Source: Zychaea mexicana (lineage: Eukaryota; Mucoromycota; Mucoromycetes; Mucorales; Lichtheimiaceae). From it: a DNA stretch of 64,000 nt. The position numbers and the translations under genes are program-made. Of this stretch, positions 47,920 through 58,123 are shown one piece after another. Numbering within the stretch: position 1 is the first letter of the stretch; every line of letters begins with the position of its first letter. The stretch is from assembly GCF_025766255.1 (NCBI RefSeq), contig NW_026516736.1, positions 124,001-188,000 of the forward strand, read 5' to 3'. Under the pieces are notes generated by a model, which did no database searches, was not told the DNA's origin, and was given only the letters and a program-made list of their open reading frames with translations.

Positions 47920-48797
47920 CATTGTCGAGCTTTTTTTATTGTGCCTTGATGCGCTTTCTGACTCTTCGAGACTCCTGTGACCAGCTGAATTCCAGCAGAA
48001 TATACAAGGACTGGATCAAGGTGCAAATAAGATAATTGATTGACTGACCAACTCATAGACCAATGAGACCGTCTTGTAGCGTGAAAGCAAACACGTAGCA
48101 CAAGGGGATGGTGACTACAAAGTACGAAGTGAGCGATGTTATGGCCGTAACGTTTTAACGTCCAAGTCCTTGCAATACGCCTGTGCTCAGGAAACGAATC
48201 ATATTGACCTTTTGGGACAAGACAAAAATTAAAATCGCTGCAACCACAGCTTCTACCACGGCCTTATCCGAAGTAAATAAGTACGGATAAGTATGTCTGC
48301 GGGCCAATGCGTTTGGAAACTCTCTTCCCAAGGAAAAAAGCGTCGAACTCGTTCGTACATAAAAGAAGCGATTGCGCTGCAAGCTGACCTGTGCCCAGAT
48401 ACGATACACTGAACGTAGTCACTGCTTGTGCTCCACTCGTTCATACGGCACCAAAACAGCATAGCCAAAAAGGATGCATGATGGAATTGAGGTTTTGAAA
48501 ACATGCCGTAAAAAAAGATCATCCACTCCAGCCTTGAGAACCTTCGATTTTGGTCGTGTACAGAACCAATAATGCAAATGTGATGGCGTTATTGAACAAA
48601 AATGAGGCGAAGATGCCGGCAACGCCTAACCTGAGACAGTTGACAAATACGTAGCAATTCAATAGAACGATGGGTGCTGCTATGGTTAGAATGTATGCGG
48701 TGGCGCCAATGATGCCCTGGGCTTCGAAACGGCAATCAGTAACGCAAATAATACGTGTGTCACGAAATTTGGAAATTGGAGGAGCATCAAGTAGATC
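47920..48797 (-). pseudogene. decayed MATE-family multidrug/organic cation transporter
   Basis: Pieces of MATE transporter helices appear in order on the - strand but in different frames. Near 48790: LMLLQFPNFVTHVLFALLIA. Near 48600: GIFASFLFNNAITFALLVLY. Near 48270: FTSDKAVVEAVVAAILIFV. Near 48190: IRFLSTGVLQGLGR, the motif before the C-terminal bundle. Near 48100: TSYFVVTIPLCYVFAFTLQ. Several stops and frameshifts separate them, and the C-terminal helices end with a stop in GLIGL-x-VGQSI. No start codon region is left. The family exports organic cations using H+ or Na+ gradients; this copy is not functional. Confidence 0.65.
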
Positions 48798-49181
48798 TGT
48801 ACGCGAAAAACGTGTTAGATGTGTCTCTCTTTCAAAGTGACCTATAAAGTATAAGTAATTCTTAGGAGTGGCATGAGCAACGTCTGGATCTTGAATTGAG
48901 CCATCCAGAAACTAATCCAGATTCCATTCAAAGAACAGCAAGAGGAAAACACATCAGTAAGAAAAGTACGTAGCCACGCTGAAAATAGATGTCGACCAAC
49001 GTCTTGTCTTGGCGCCTGTCTATGCTTTTGAACACAATTTTATCATAGGTAAGCTTTTACGAAAGAAACATATGACATGTTCCGTATGTGAGGTGAGATT
49101 CATATCATTTCTTATCATTATTGTTGTCGAAGACGGTGACGATGATGGTGTATGATAAGCAAGACTGACCTTTCGTCGTCC

Positions 49182-49620
49182 TCAGTAATCATCTACTCGA
49201 TATGAGCCGTTTTTTTTTGGACAATCGGCAAGGAAGTGGTGAAAATCGTCAATCCCATGGACGCACGCAGGACATTTGTTCGAGTCAAATTCGACTGGAA
49301 AAAGTCGACGTAGCGTACCACGGCAAGATAGTTTTTGGTAAAGTGCCCGAAACCAGAGGTTGCGCACAGGTACAGCCATAGAAATTGACCAAAAGCGCCC
49401 CCATTCTTGTTTGGACGAAAATCTGGAAGTACTGAGACTGGGTATTTAACCGGATTATTGCTTTTGTCCGGAAACCTTTCGTAGTAGCTTCACGAGAACC
49501 AAGATCATCAAATTTGCACCAGCGGACAAGAAGCTGGACAATATGAGGTGCTATTGCTGTCTCAAATCCGTCTGCCACAAATTAAAACTGAAGCAGGCGC
49601 GATAGAAGAAAGCATGGTGT
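49182..49620 (-). pseudogene. LINE reverse transcriptase C-terminal remnant (zinc-binding region)
   Basis: The - strand reads, across one frame change, TQSQYFQIFVQTR then MAVPVRNLWFRALYQKLSCR, RRLFPVEFD and a zinc-binding-like CPACVHGIDDFHHFLADCP. The LWFRAL...CPxC...HFLxxCP order is typical of the C-terminus of non-LTR (LINE-like) reverse transcriptases in Mucoromycota. The catalytic YxDD domain is not found nearby. A short dead fragment. Confidence 0.6.
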
Positions 49621-49960
49621 AAAAGTTGTCCCAAGTCAAGCAAGGAGTAGAGGCTGGAGATGATCCAAGGAAAACGATCTAGTTCATCCCTTGTTTTCCA
49701 ATGTTTTTCGTCTCAGGTATCCGATTCGAAGGTCGAGGATATAGATATCTGACACTAGGATCCGATGGCTTACTGTGCCATGAGTGACTTATGGACAGCC
49801 AGAGTATGCTTTCAGTATAGGGCGACACAAGCCAGGGGTCTCGAGAACAAAACCATCAAGAGAGATGGCAAACAAACATTTAGTTTCCACATCAACAAAA
49901 ACACGTCTCGCTTCCCAACACATTTGGCTTACCCTATTCGTAATCAACACAGTTGAAAAG

Positions 49961-50241
49961 AGCAAATAAGAAGGGGACAACAATCGGGCCACGCAGAGAC
50001 CACGATTGGGTCATTGTGTGGGCGGACGTGTGCGCTTCCTGTCTTATGCGGACGTTGCATGGAGGGCCACTAAGTGGAGCCCCATACCAGGTACACGCAC
50101 AGGCTCGATTCAGCCAGCAAATAAGAAGGGGACAACAATCGGGCCACATTGCGTGGGCGGACGTGTGCGCTTCCTGTCTTATGCGGACGTTGCATGGAGG
50201 GCCAATAAATGGAGCCCCATACCGGGTACGCGCATAGGCTG
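49961..50241. repeat. two-copy direct tandem repeat
   Basis: Copy 1 49961-50104 and copy 2 50116-50241 share AGCAAATAAGAAGGGGACAA, CGGGCCAC, TGGGCGGACGTGTGCGC, TTATGCGGACGTTGCATGG and GAGCCCCATACC. Copy 1 has an extra block after CGGGCCAC (CGCAGAGACCACGATTGGG-like), so unit lengths are about 144 and 126 bp. Single-base differences indicate an old duplication. No known family is recognised. The repeat ends close to the left end of the MULE. Confidence 0.85.
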
Positions 50242-50308
50242 ACACTGTGTTTTTGGTTTTTCCGTTTTTTAAATAAGAAGATACTTTTTTTGGGTATGAG
50301 AAATGGAT

Positions 50309-50431
50309 GGGCAGGTCTATTTGCACACCCCCTCATGCACACCCCCAGTCACACCCAGATAGGATTTCTGTTACACACACCCCGCTGACATTTCTTTCGT
50401 GCACACCCCCTCACACCCTTTTGACTGAAAA
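50309..50431 (+). repeat. left MULE terminal inverted repeat
   Basis: 123 bp, C-rich on this strand with several CACACCCCC-like blocks, ending CTTTTGACTGAAAA. It pairs with 53929-54051 with only a few mismatches. Confidence 0.93.
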
Positions 50432-50581
50432 GAATTGGCAGAATGCATAAAGAAAATTGATACAGGATTCGTCTATTAGTCTAAGTATAAGGTGTTGGCA
50501 AAAAGAATTAAAAAAGAGAAAGTGACAGGGAAAGTAAGAAAGGTAGCGAAAAAGTAAGAGGATCAAGTGTCAAATAGCTGA

Positions 50582-51288
50582 TTAATTATTTCGGTTACAG
50601 GTGGTTAAGTCTTCGCCCTCAGAATCAGATGCGTGAATGGGATGCACTTCTTCGTCATTGGGAATCGCGGGAAACGGTCGAATAGACCGTTCAAAAGAAT
50701 CTTCAAAAAGGGGATACCAAGGATCATCGCGAATGCTTTTGTGTGGTCCACGACCCTCAGGGAATATTTCAGGCCACTGGATAGCTGCGTCGTTTTTGGT
50801 CATAACGAGTATGAAGTGGTTCCAATAAGCTGTAGGACGATTGGGTGGGTGCGCTTGGCGTGTACTGGGTTGGTTGTTAAAGGGAAGAAAATGTGCGATT
50901 GTGCGCCATCTATAACAATTGGCATTTCGAACGTATCAGCGGCAATTTGACTGCTTTCAGGCGAGACGAACCATTCACTTGAATATGGATCGAGTACTTT
51001 TAGTAAACGACCCTTGTCATAGTATTGGTAAAGCGTATTGGCGTTGGAGAGGTACTGATCGAGCATCTTGGTCTTGACATCGACGTATCGCTCCTCTGTG
51101 TTATACAGCTCAACAGCTAAGGCCCGAAAGCCACAGTTACTGTCTGGCATGGGATTATGCACCAATTCAACAGCTGGTGGAGGAATCCATTTGCAAACAA
51201 GGTTGAGGTTAGGTACAAAGCGAATTTTTGGAGGAGGAGGGATGGTGAGCGCCATGTTGTTTGCTTCATTTGCTATTGTTGGCTCCAT
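50582..51288 (-). pseudogene. OTU-type cysteine protease-like accessory ORF of the MULE
   Basis: The frame from 51288 reads KIRFVPNLNLVCKWIPPPA then the OTU catalytic motif PMPDSNCGFRALAVELYNTE (Asp-x-x-Cys-Gly-Phe-Arg-Ala), with Cys as nucleophile. It continues through YQYYDKGRLLKVLDPY and AADTFEMPIVIDGAQSHIFF to about 50800. The expected C-terminal catalytic His motif, NHFILV, is present at about 50810 but in another frame, followed by NDAAIQWPEIFPEG. A single-base frameshift, or a short intron I could not place in phase, lies between HPIVLQL and NHF. The domain resembles ovarian-tumour deubiquitinases; MULEs elsewhere carry Ulp or OTU proteases. Its role in transposition is unknown. As read it is broken before the His. 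Confidence 0.7.
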
Positions 51289-51409
51289 CTTTCCGTTCCT
51301 ATAGATATTAAAAATTTAAGTAAAGAATTGGCTATACATCTTAATGCATAAAACTTTACCATATTGCTGCAGCATCACGACCAATGTCGGTGTTTGCTTT
51401 CTTTCGGCT

Positions 51410-53648
51410 TTAAGAGTCTTGATGCTCTAAAGCGATCAGCTCACGCTTGTTGCTGCTGTTTTGTGGTTTTTGAGTGCTTTTGGGGATTGATTTTGGCTGC
51501 TGAAGCTGCTCAACGTCAATGAACATATCATCATTGATAGATTGTAGGTGCGCGAGGAGAGTTGCACGTTGTTGATTATCTGGAAAGCGGTGTACAAGAT
51601 TGTTGAGGCGTGTGAGCTCTCCTTCGATTTGCGATTCCAGGCTTGGGGCTGTAAATGAACCAGTCATCGCCAAACTGTTGCTATTGCTATTGCTCGTTGT
51701 GTTTGGTTCTCCTAATAACAACAAAAATCAGATACTGTACGTTACAAATATAACAGCTTTTACATAACAGCCATGGCTACCTTGAGATGCCGTTTTCTCA
51801 GGATAAAGGTGCCAGCGTCTGGGAATTAAGCTTAAGGGGATTTCACCCTGTGATGGAAGCACATGGCAGCACGGAATATCATAATGATACTTGATTGCAC
51901 ATCGGCAGTGATCAGTCTTTAACGGATTATTGACTGTTAGCTCGTCGCGGATGGTGTAGAAAGCGAACTTGGAAATTTTACGTTCCAAAGCTGCCAAACG
52001 CTGCTTTTGCTGTGGTGGGATGTGCGAGTTTCCGCCAAAACTTTCCTTGTCGATCTGGCGCTTCCAATTCAAGTTCTAATATAAGGAAGAAAGCATGTAA
52101 GAGCCTCGTCACTAATGGATCAATATAATTACTATAAGAGATAAACCTTCAATCGATAAAACTCGTCAATTTGCGTAAAGGCAGTTAGGAGATTGCCACT
52201 TGAGGACATGATTGCCTTTTTCATGTTGGCATGCGTTCCTTCGACTCTATTTGTGCTGTCATTTCCGAAATGCTTTACATGAGTGAGGCAATTGCCTACC
52301 CACTTGTCTTTTGAAGCAAGCTTTCTGTATAACGCAGAAACGTGTTTAAGTCCAAGTAGCATGTAGTCAAAAAATCCATGCTTATTCAATTGTACACACC
52401 TTTGCAAATAGTCCATGACAACGTCGGGTCTTTTTGCTTTTTGAGCAGCCTCCTCATACATCTTCATTGCCTATTCTTCGAGCCTCTCGTTCGAAATCGT
52501 GGTTGATACTCACTAGCCATTAAAAAATTGATAGCTTTCTCGAGTTCCTCGTAATAGTCCTTGACATCAAAAAGCTTGCGTAGGTTGACCCTGAAGTTGC
52601 GTCGTATATGCATCTTGCATAGGATCTTCTTCGCCGTTGGAAAAACGCGGTCGAGAGCACCGGTCAAAGCAGATTCGCTGTCTGTTACAAACACACCAGG
52701 GGACGAAACCTGAGCAAGTGGCCAAACGACAGTTTGAAGCTTGCGAATCACCCAATCGTAGCTGTCGTTGTTTTCCTCTGATACCCAGCAGCCAGCAATG
52801 CAGAAAGTCATCAATTGGGGATATCCAATATTGCCAGTTCCAACAATGTTGATAAATGGCAACCGGTGCTTGTTTGTCTTGTAAGTGGCGTCCAAGGTAA
52901 CAACTTCCGGGAATTGGCGAGCGAGTGCGATTGCCGATCTGTGCGCAAAGAAGAGAGACTGCAAAAAGCGTTTGTCGCCTTCTTGTTTTGCTTTCCATTG
53001 GACTTCGTACTCGTTTTCTTGAAGCTTTTTGATCAGCTGGAACATTGCATGATCTGGGTCGTTGTTGAAGATGCGCTGACGAAGATTGGTGATGTCCTTA
53101 GGATGAGCAATCTTGTTCTTGCTGGCAAGATAAGACAATACAGCTTTGTTGGTTGCATGCGCTTGTACCATCTACATAACGACCTCCTCATCGTGATCGA
53201 GTCTACGGAGCATTGGGTACGACGAAAGCTCGTTTGCCAACTCATGGTTATGACCGCCATCATAGAAAGAGACTATGTGCCATTGGTTGCTGGTCTGGTT
53301 CAAAGGACGAAGGATCATTTCGAATTTGCAACCAAACCGCTGAGAGTCCCTTTGACGAGTGTCGATCTTTTTATCCTTGGATGATGCAATGGCTGTGCCC
53401 TCGTCATCTACAATAACCATTTGTCTTGTCGTGGTCTTCTGCTCTTCACATACGCCCTTGTTGACTGGCTCACCATAATGCTTGCAAGCAATCTGGAGCT
53501 TCCTCTTATTTCCCGTCTTATTACTTCTAATAATACGCAACGAGACACCATTTTCTTTGCCCCATGCATAGCAGGCACTCTTTGCGGCATCGAATCCATC
53601 CCATGCGGTGTTAAGTTCTTCTGGAATGGAGGTCATTGTTTTTGACAT
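51410..53648 (-). pseudogene. MULE transposase with FAR1, DDE and SWIM domains, interrupted
   Basis: Coding blocks on the - strand run 53648 to 51410. N-terminus: a FAR1-type zinc-binding domain with GCKFEMILRP and WHIVSFYDGGHNHELA. Catalytic core: VVTLDATYKTNKHRLPFI (first Asp), VFVTDSESALTGALDRVF (second Asp) and NRVEGTHANMKKAI (Glu). C-terminus: SWIM finger DHCRCAIKYHYDIPCCHVL, then LESQIEGELTRLNNLVH to the end. Introns can be placed at 52076-52146 and 51712-51780 in phase. Defects: an in-frame TAG at 53172-53174 between the FAR1 and core parts, and a frame change near 52465. The enzyme would cut and paste elements by their TIRs. As read it cannot make a full protein, so the copy is probably non-autonomous. 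Confidence 0.88.
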
Positions 53649-53928
53649 TGCGTTTAATGAGCAGTAATGAGGTAGGTAGAAATTTTAATAAATAAAAGCG
53701 CGTTTGTATCACTTCAAGTGTTCCTGGATTTTTAAATAATATAACTGTCCGTCCTATGTATACCCATATACAATGATGATAGGTAAAGAGGTGTTTCATA
53801 TATATTTCTATTTAAGCATATACTTTATGCTGGATCATTTCTTTATTGCAAGCTCGCATAGCTTCAGGAATAAGCTGCATTACTGTAACTTTAATAAAGG
53901 ATGTGCATGACTAAAATATTTTGCACAA

Positions 53929-54051
53929 TTTTCAGTCAAAAGGGTGTGAGGGGGTGTGCACGAAAGAAATGTCAGCGGGGTGTGTGTAACAGAAATCCTA
54001 CCTAGGTGTGACTGGGGGTGTGTATGAGGGCGTGTGCAAATAGACCTGCCC
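53929..54051 (-). repeat. right MULE terminal inverted repeat
   Basis: Complement of 50309-50431 (123 bp). It starts TTTTCAGTCAAAAGGGTGTG and ends GCAAATAGACCTGCCC, followed by AAATGGAT, the target duplication. Confidence 0.93.
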
Positions 54052-54174
54052 AAATGGATAGCCTCTGAAGTTTATAAAAATACAAGTCACATGTTCAAAG
54101 GTATGTTGCCGGTAGCGGAGTCAGGAGTGGGATGGGCATGGGGATGTGCCGCTCTGCTCCCAACGAAGCTATGG

Positions 54175-55660
54175 CTACCCCTCAACGGGAACAACTATCC
54201 ACTCTATAGATCCCCTATTATATGACACTGTCTGAGGGTGTAGCATGGGTTGAGCAGTGGGTGTGGGCGTGGTTGTTTCAGTGCGCATCCGTCGCATGTG
54301 CGTGTCTTCCTTTCGTAGCACTGCTCGGACTTGTGCAATTTTAAGCACCTTGTCCCACCCAAAGTCTGTTTCGTCGATTGCTGTGATAGAATCCCATATC
54401 GCTAAACAGCCGTTCACAGGAAGCTGAGTGGACGCCATTCGAATGCACGCGGCGAGCCACGAACACCAGATCCTTGCACTCATGGTTGGCTTGCTCCATC
54501 ATAGCCCAATATCGCTCCATTGACGGGAATTGCTTAGCCATATTTGCACTGAATGGGTAATCTTGCTCATGGTATCTTTGTATTAACGCCATCATACTCT
54601 GGGATTTCTGTCCAATCCACATAGAAAAGTACCGCGCAGCCCACAAGCCAAGCTCGAGAACAGATATGTCTCAGTTTTCGGTGTCTCTGTGAAAAGGATC
54701 CAGGAAAGTGTTAATATTGTTGAGACGATAGTTCGGGTTCAGGTACAATGCCAGAAGCAAAAGTGGCTGCTCCCACTGATACCAGCGTCGTTCCAATCGA
54801 CTGATAAAGGCACTCAACTGTTCTTGCGGCAACGTCTTAACATGATCGTTTGCAACGATGTGCGGGATGATACTCGCAAACTGATGAACAATATGATACA
54901 GCCTTGCTTGGTCGCTTTGCAAACAATCGAGGCTGGTGGCAAAAGGCTGGACCATTGATTGCAATCCTTGTACGTGTGCCCAGAGAGTTTCATCCTTAAT
55001 AATGTTTGCAACCTCAGGTGGCAAGCGAGTATCCATCGTTTCTTCCAAGGACAATACGGTATGCTTTTCAGAAGATATTTATGAATTAATGACTTGTTGC
55101 ATTAAGTTCGAGTTGACCGTGAATTACTACGAATTAAAATGGGTACATACCTTCAATGCAATCTGTGTATCACATAAGCTTCTGAAAGCGTTGAGATGGC
55201 TGTTCCATCGGGTACTTGCAGGTTGTTGCAAGGTAACCCTACGTCGTTGTCGTGCACTGGTCTGGTTGATCTTTAAGTTTTCGGGTCAAATATGGGGAAC
55301 AGTTGAACGCTTCAATTACCTTGACGGCTTGGGCAACGTAGTCCTTTAGCGAAGTAAAGGCCTTAAACATGTCTGCGATACAAAGATTCATTTGATAGGC
55401 AAAACACGGAAGCCAAGCGATATGTTGGTTGACGCGGCGCAATTGTGAACGAGGAGCAGTATATGCACTTGCCGAATCTGTTATGACTGCAATCACCTGG
55501 ATATTGTTTTCAGGAATCTTTTCGGCGGCATCAATTCTTGTCTTACTTTCCGTTATATTTATACTTTGAAGCTTTTAACATCTTGCCATCAAGGCTCCGC
55601 TTTATTATTGCGCAGCTTGCTGCTAGAATATTTTGATCCTTGGAGTATTTATTGCGGTTT
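54175..55660 (-). pseudogene. hAT transposase remnant
   Basis: Broken - strand frames in order. About 55500: VIAVITDSASAYTAPRSQLR, WLPCFAYQMNLCIADMFKA, the DUF659/RNase-H-like core with the hAT cysteine-histidine-like context. About 55000: LPPEVANIIKDETLWAHVQG and ALYLNPNYRLNNINTFLDP. About 54600: the hAT dimerisation domain ending in SASCERLFSDMGFYHSNRRN. Frame changes and an in-frame stop occur between blocks. The N-terminal BED zinc finger is missing; 55500-55660 gives only loosely related sequence (RIDAAEKIPENNIQ). It lies adjacent to the right MULE end. It is inactive. Confidence 0.8.
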
Positions 55661-56099
55661 GCTTCTTCAACCATCTTGGCTCATGGTATAGGCGAGCAAT
55701 AAAACTATTGAAGTTGACAGAGGCAAGATGATAATACTGCGCAATACATCATTTATCTCCGCATATGGACTTCATGCTGCCGTCTTTATAAGCTGCGGCC
55801 AAGATACACTATGCATAAAAATTGCTGACTGTTTTTAACGATTTCTATACAGATATCATACAAATAACATTATTTATTTAACGTCAAAGAATGTCCTAAG
55901 TATAGAATTACTCTTTGACGCCGGAAATCATTTACGACCCGTTTCCGACACCGTCGGAAAAGGGAGCAATCAGAAATGCCAACACTGATCGAGGGTGATA
56001 CACAACGTATCACCATCACCTCCCTCAACTGCAGAAGGGGGAAGAAAATCCTCTCCTAACCTCGCCATCCTCTAATTTATCATATTCGCTCACTTAGAA
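55661..56099. other. no gene seen
   Basis: Spacer between the hAT remnant and the LINE fragment. No domain is visible. Confidence 0.4.
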
Positions 56100-56484
56100 T
56101 CAACCTGATCGCCAAGCTAGAAACACATACCGACTATTCCATCGACCACGAACCTCTTTCATTTCGTCTTCGCGCCTGCTCCAGCACTTTCACTCAGCAC
56201 TGTGTCCTCGTATCATGCAACTCGACCTACTCAACAATGCCGACTGGTCCCCTCAGGATGGTTGTCTTTTGGTGGCGTGTGTCTCACACCAACAACAACT
56301 CTGCTCTGACTTTCATGATCACTTTCTATACGCCCCAGCTGTCGCGACCTCTTGTCCATCTTTTTTCGATTCTTTACATCATTTACTCAACTTTGACCAA
56401 GCTCCTCCTCGTCGCAGCATCTTTCTCGGCGACTTCAATTACGATACGATTCATTGGCTTAATTGGATCCATCAACACTAGTAC
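56100..56484 (+). pseudogene. LINE endonuclease (EEP) fragment
   Basis: A short frame contains FFDSLHHLLNFDQAPPRRS and the endonuclease/exonuclease/phosphatase motif IFLGDFNYDTIHWL, whose GDFN is a catalytic block of APE-type LINE endonucleases. The preceding sequence reads in other frames (for example the TDYSIDHEPLSFR-like segment near 56140), so the domain is frameshifted. No reverse transcriptase follows. Confidence 0.5.
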
Positions 56485-57259
56485 GACCTACAAAAAAGTT
56501 AATAGTGTCTACGGGATCCGTGGTACCCTCCTCAGCACCAGCGCCCGAATAGTAAATCACGCACTGGACAATGAAGCTCTCCAGGTCCGCGTAAGCTTGC
56601 AATTCTGCTACGGTATCTATGTAAATGAAGCTACACTAGGCATATAAGACAAGACTTTTGTCGGTTCCGGCGTCTCGGGTGCTGCTGCTGGTCGCATGGG
56701 TGATATTCCTTGTCCTGTGGCAGACGAGGCGGTCTCGTCTAGGCCCTCCAAAGCAGTGTACTATTGCTGTTACTGTTGTTCAATTGAGATGTTCTCTCCT
56801 TGTTATGTGGCACTCATAGTGAGAGTAGCACCTTTTTCCAGTGCAAGTTGACGGTCTGGGTCATGTTTCGCGTTGAAACTGAAGATGACTCATTTGCCTC
56901 CACGGTGGATAATGATGCCATAATTATCAGGGACTCGGCCATCTGTGTGCCAACAGCATCAGTGGAGCCAGGAATAGCTAACATCAAATAGAACGCTGCC
57001 TTCACTGCGACCAATACGCCAAGTACGAGAGTAGTAAATGGTCCTGACTAGTCAGAAGAGGTTAAGTCCCGATGAGCGTGAATCACAGACACCATCTCGT
57101 CTTGAGCGACCTTGGCCCATATCAGGGCAATAAGGAAGAAGGTCTAGATAGAAGGTTTGCGGTGGAGCCATGACTGGGGACTTTTTATGAAATACTAAAC
57201 CCGCTTCTTTTGTGGGCCACTTCTTAATTCTTTCCCTTTATTCCGCACTTACCCTAATG
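56485..57259. other. no gene seen
   Basis: Open frames at 56800-56991 (+) and 56814-57014 (-) overlap each other and match no family. Possibly the decayed remainder of the LINE or of host sequence. Confidence 0.4.
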
Positions 57260-57448
57260 ACTTGGATCGACGAACTTGTGAATGCCTACTTTGACGCAAA
57301 TCCCATTAATCGCATCAGTTACTCGCATTTTTTATGGCGAAACATTAATACAATAATCGACAAGACTACTGATTTACAATCTTTTGATACCCTTGATGGT
57401 CAACTATATCGACGATTCAAAACATCAGCAAGAAGTGGCAAATGGTAA
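57260..57448 (+). CDS. short ORF, unrecognised
   Basis: A 62-residue frame begins MTWIDELVNAYFDANPI and contains HFLWRNINTIIDKTTDLQ and LDGQLYRRFKTSARSGKW. It looks compositionally protein-like and ends with TAA just before the AT-rich block. No family, promoter or splice support. It may be part of a decayed gene. Confidence 0.2.
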   Translation, partial: TWIDELVNAYFDANPINRISYSHFLWRNINTIIDKTTDLQSFDTLDGQLYRRFKTSARSGKW

Positions 57449-58123
57449 ATTTAAAAGAGCGATGATATTTAAATTTTATCTAAATTTGCATAATATTTTT
57501 TTTAAAAATTGAATTTTTATAATATATATAAAACTAATATCAAAATGGAAGAGACACATAAAAAATTTACATCAAAAATAAAAAGATCAATTATAATTAA
57601 TTTTATGATTGAAAACAATATTAAAAATGTTATTATTCTATATGATGAAAAAAATAAACAAATTGATTTTGAAATATCATATAATAATGAAAATGGTCAA
57701 CAAGAAGAGAAATATCAAGAATATTATAAAATAACAAAAAGAAGAGGAAGTAAAAGAAAAATATACAATAACAATAAAACAAAAAATTTATCAACACCAT
57801 CTGTTACAGATGATAGTTCATTAGAAGGTAATGCTGTATTAGTAAGTAATGAAAATTATAATAGAGAAAAAAATATTTTGATGAGCTATTAACAGATAAT
57901 AGTGAAATAGAAGATGATAACAATGATAGTAATAAACGAAGTCTTTCAAATCTTAGTACTCCTGATATTAGTAATACTAAAAAGAAAAGATATAATAATA
58001 ATAATAAATATAGAAATTTTGAATACAATGGATGCTATGTAAAAGAAGATAGTAATAGAACATATTGTGAATATTGTTTAGAAGATGGTTATTATACAGA
58101 TGATGGTAATTCAGATGATAATA

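Larger units (their letters stand above)
50309..54051. mobile_element. complete 3.7-kb Mutator-like element (MULE) with long TIRs and 8-bp target duplication
   Basis: Both ends are defined: a 123-bp terminal inverted repeat starts GGGCAGGTCTATTTGCACAC at 50309 and its complement ends at 54051. The flanks are the direct 8-bp copies AAATGGAT at 50301-50308 and 54052-54059, the target-site duplication. Long TIRs plus 8-11 bp duplications define the Mutator superfamily. The interior holds two - strand genes, an FAR1/MULE/SWIM transposase and an OTU-like ORF. The close match of the TIRs (a few mismatches) and the exact duplication indicate a fairly recent insertion, although the coding regions are damaged. 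The MULE appears to have landed between a tandem repeat on the left and a hAT remnant on the right. Confidence 0.93.

Noticed and set aside
50301..54059. A viral origin for the RdRP or OTU-like genes
   Set aside because: The RdRP is the cellular DLDGD barrel type with introns, and the OTU ORF is inside a TIR-bounded MULE.
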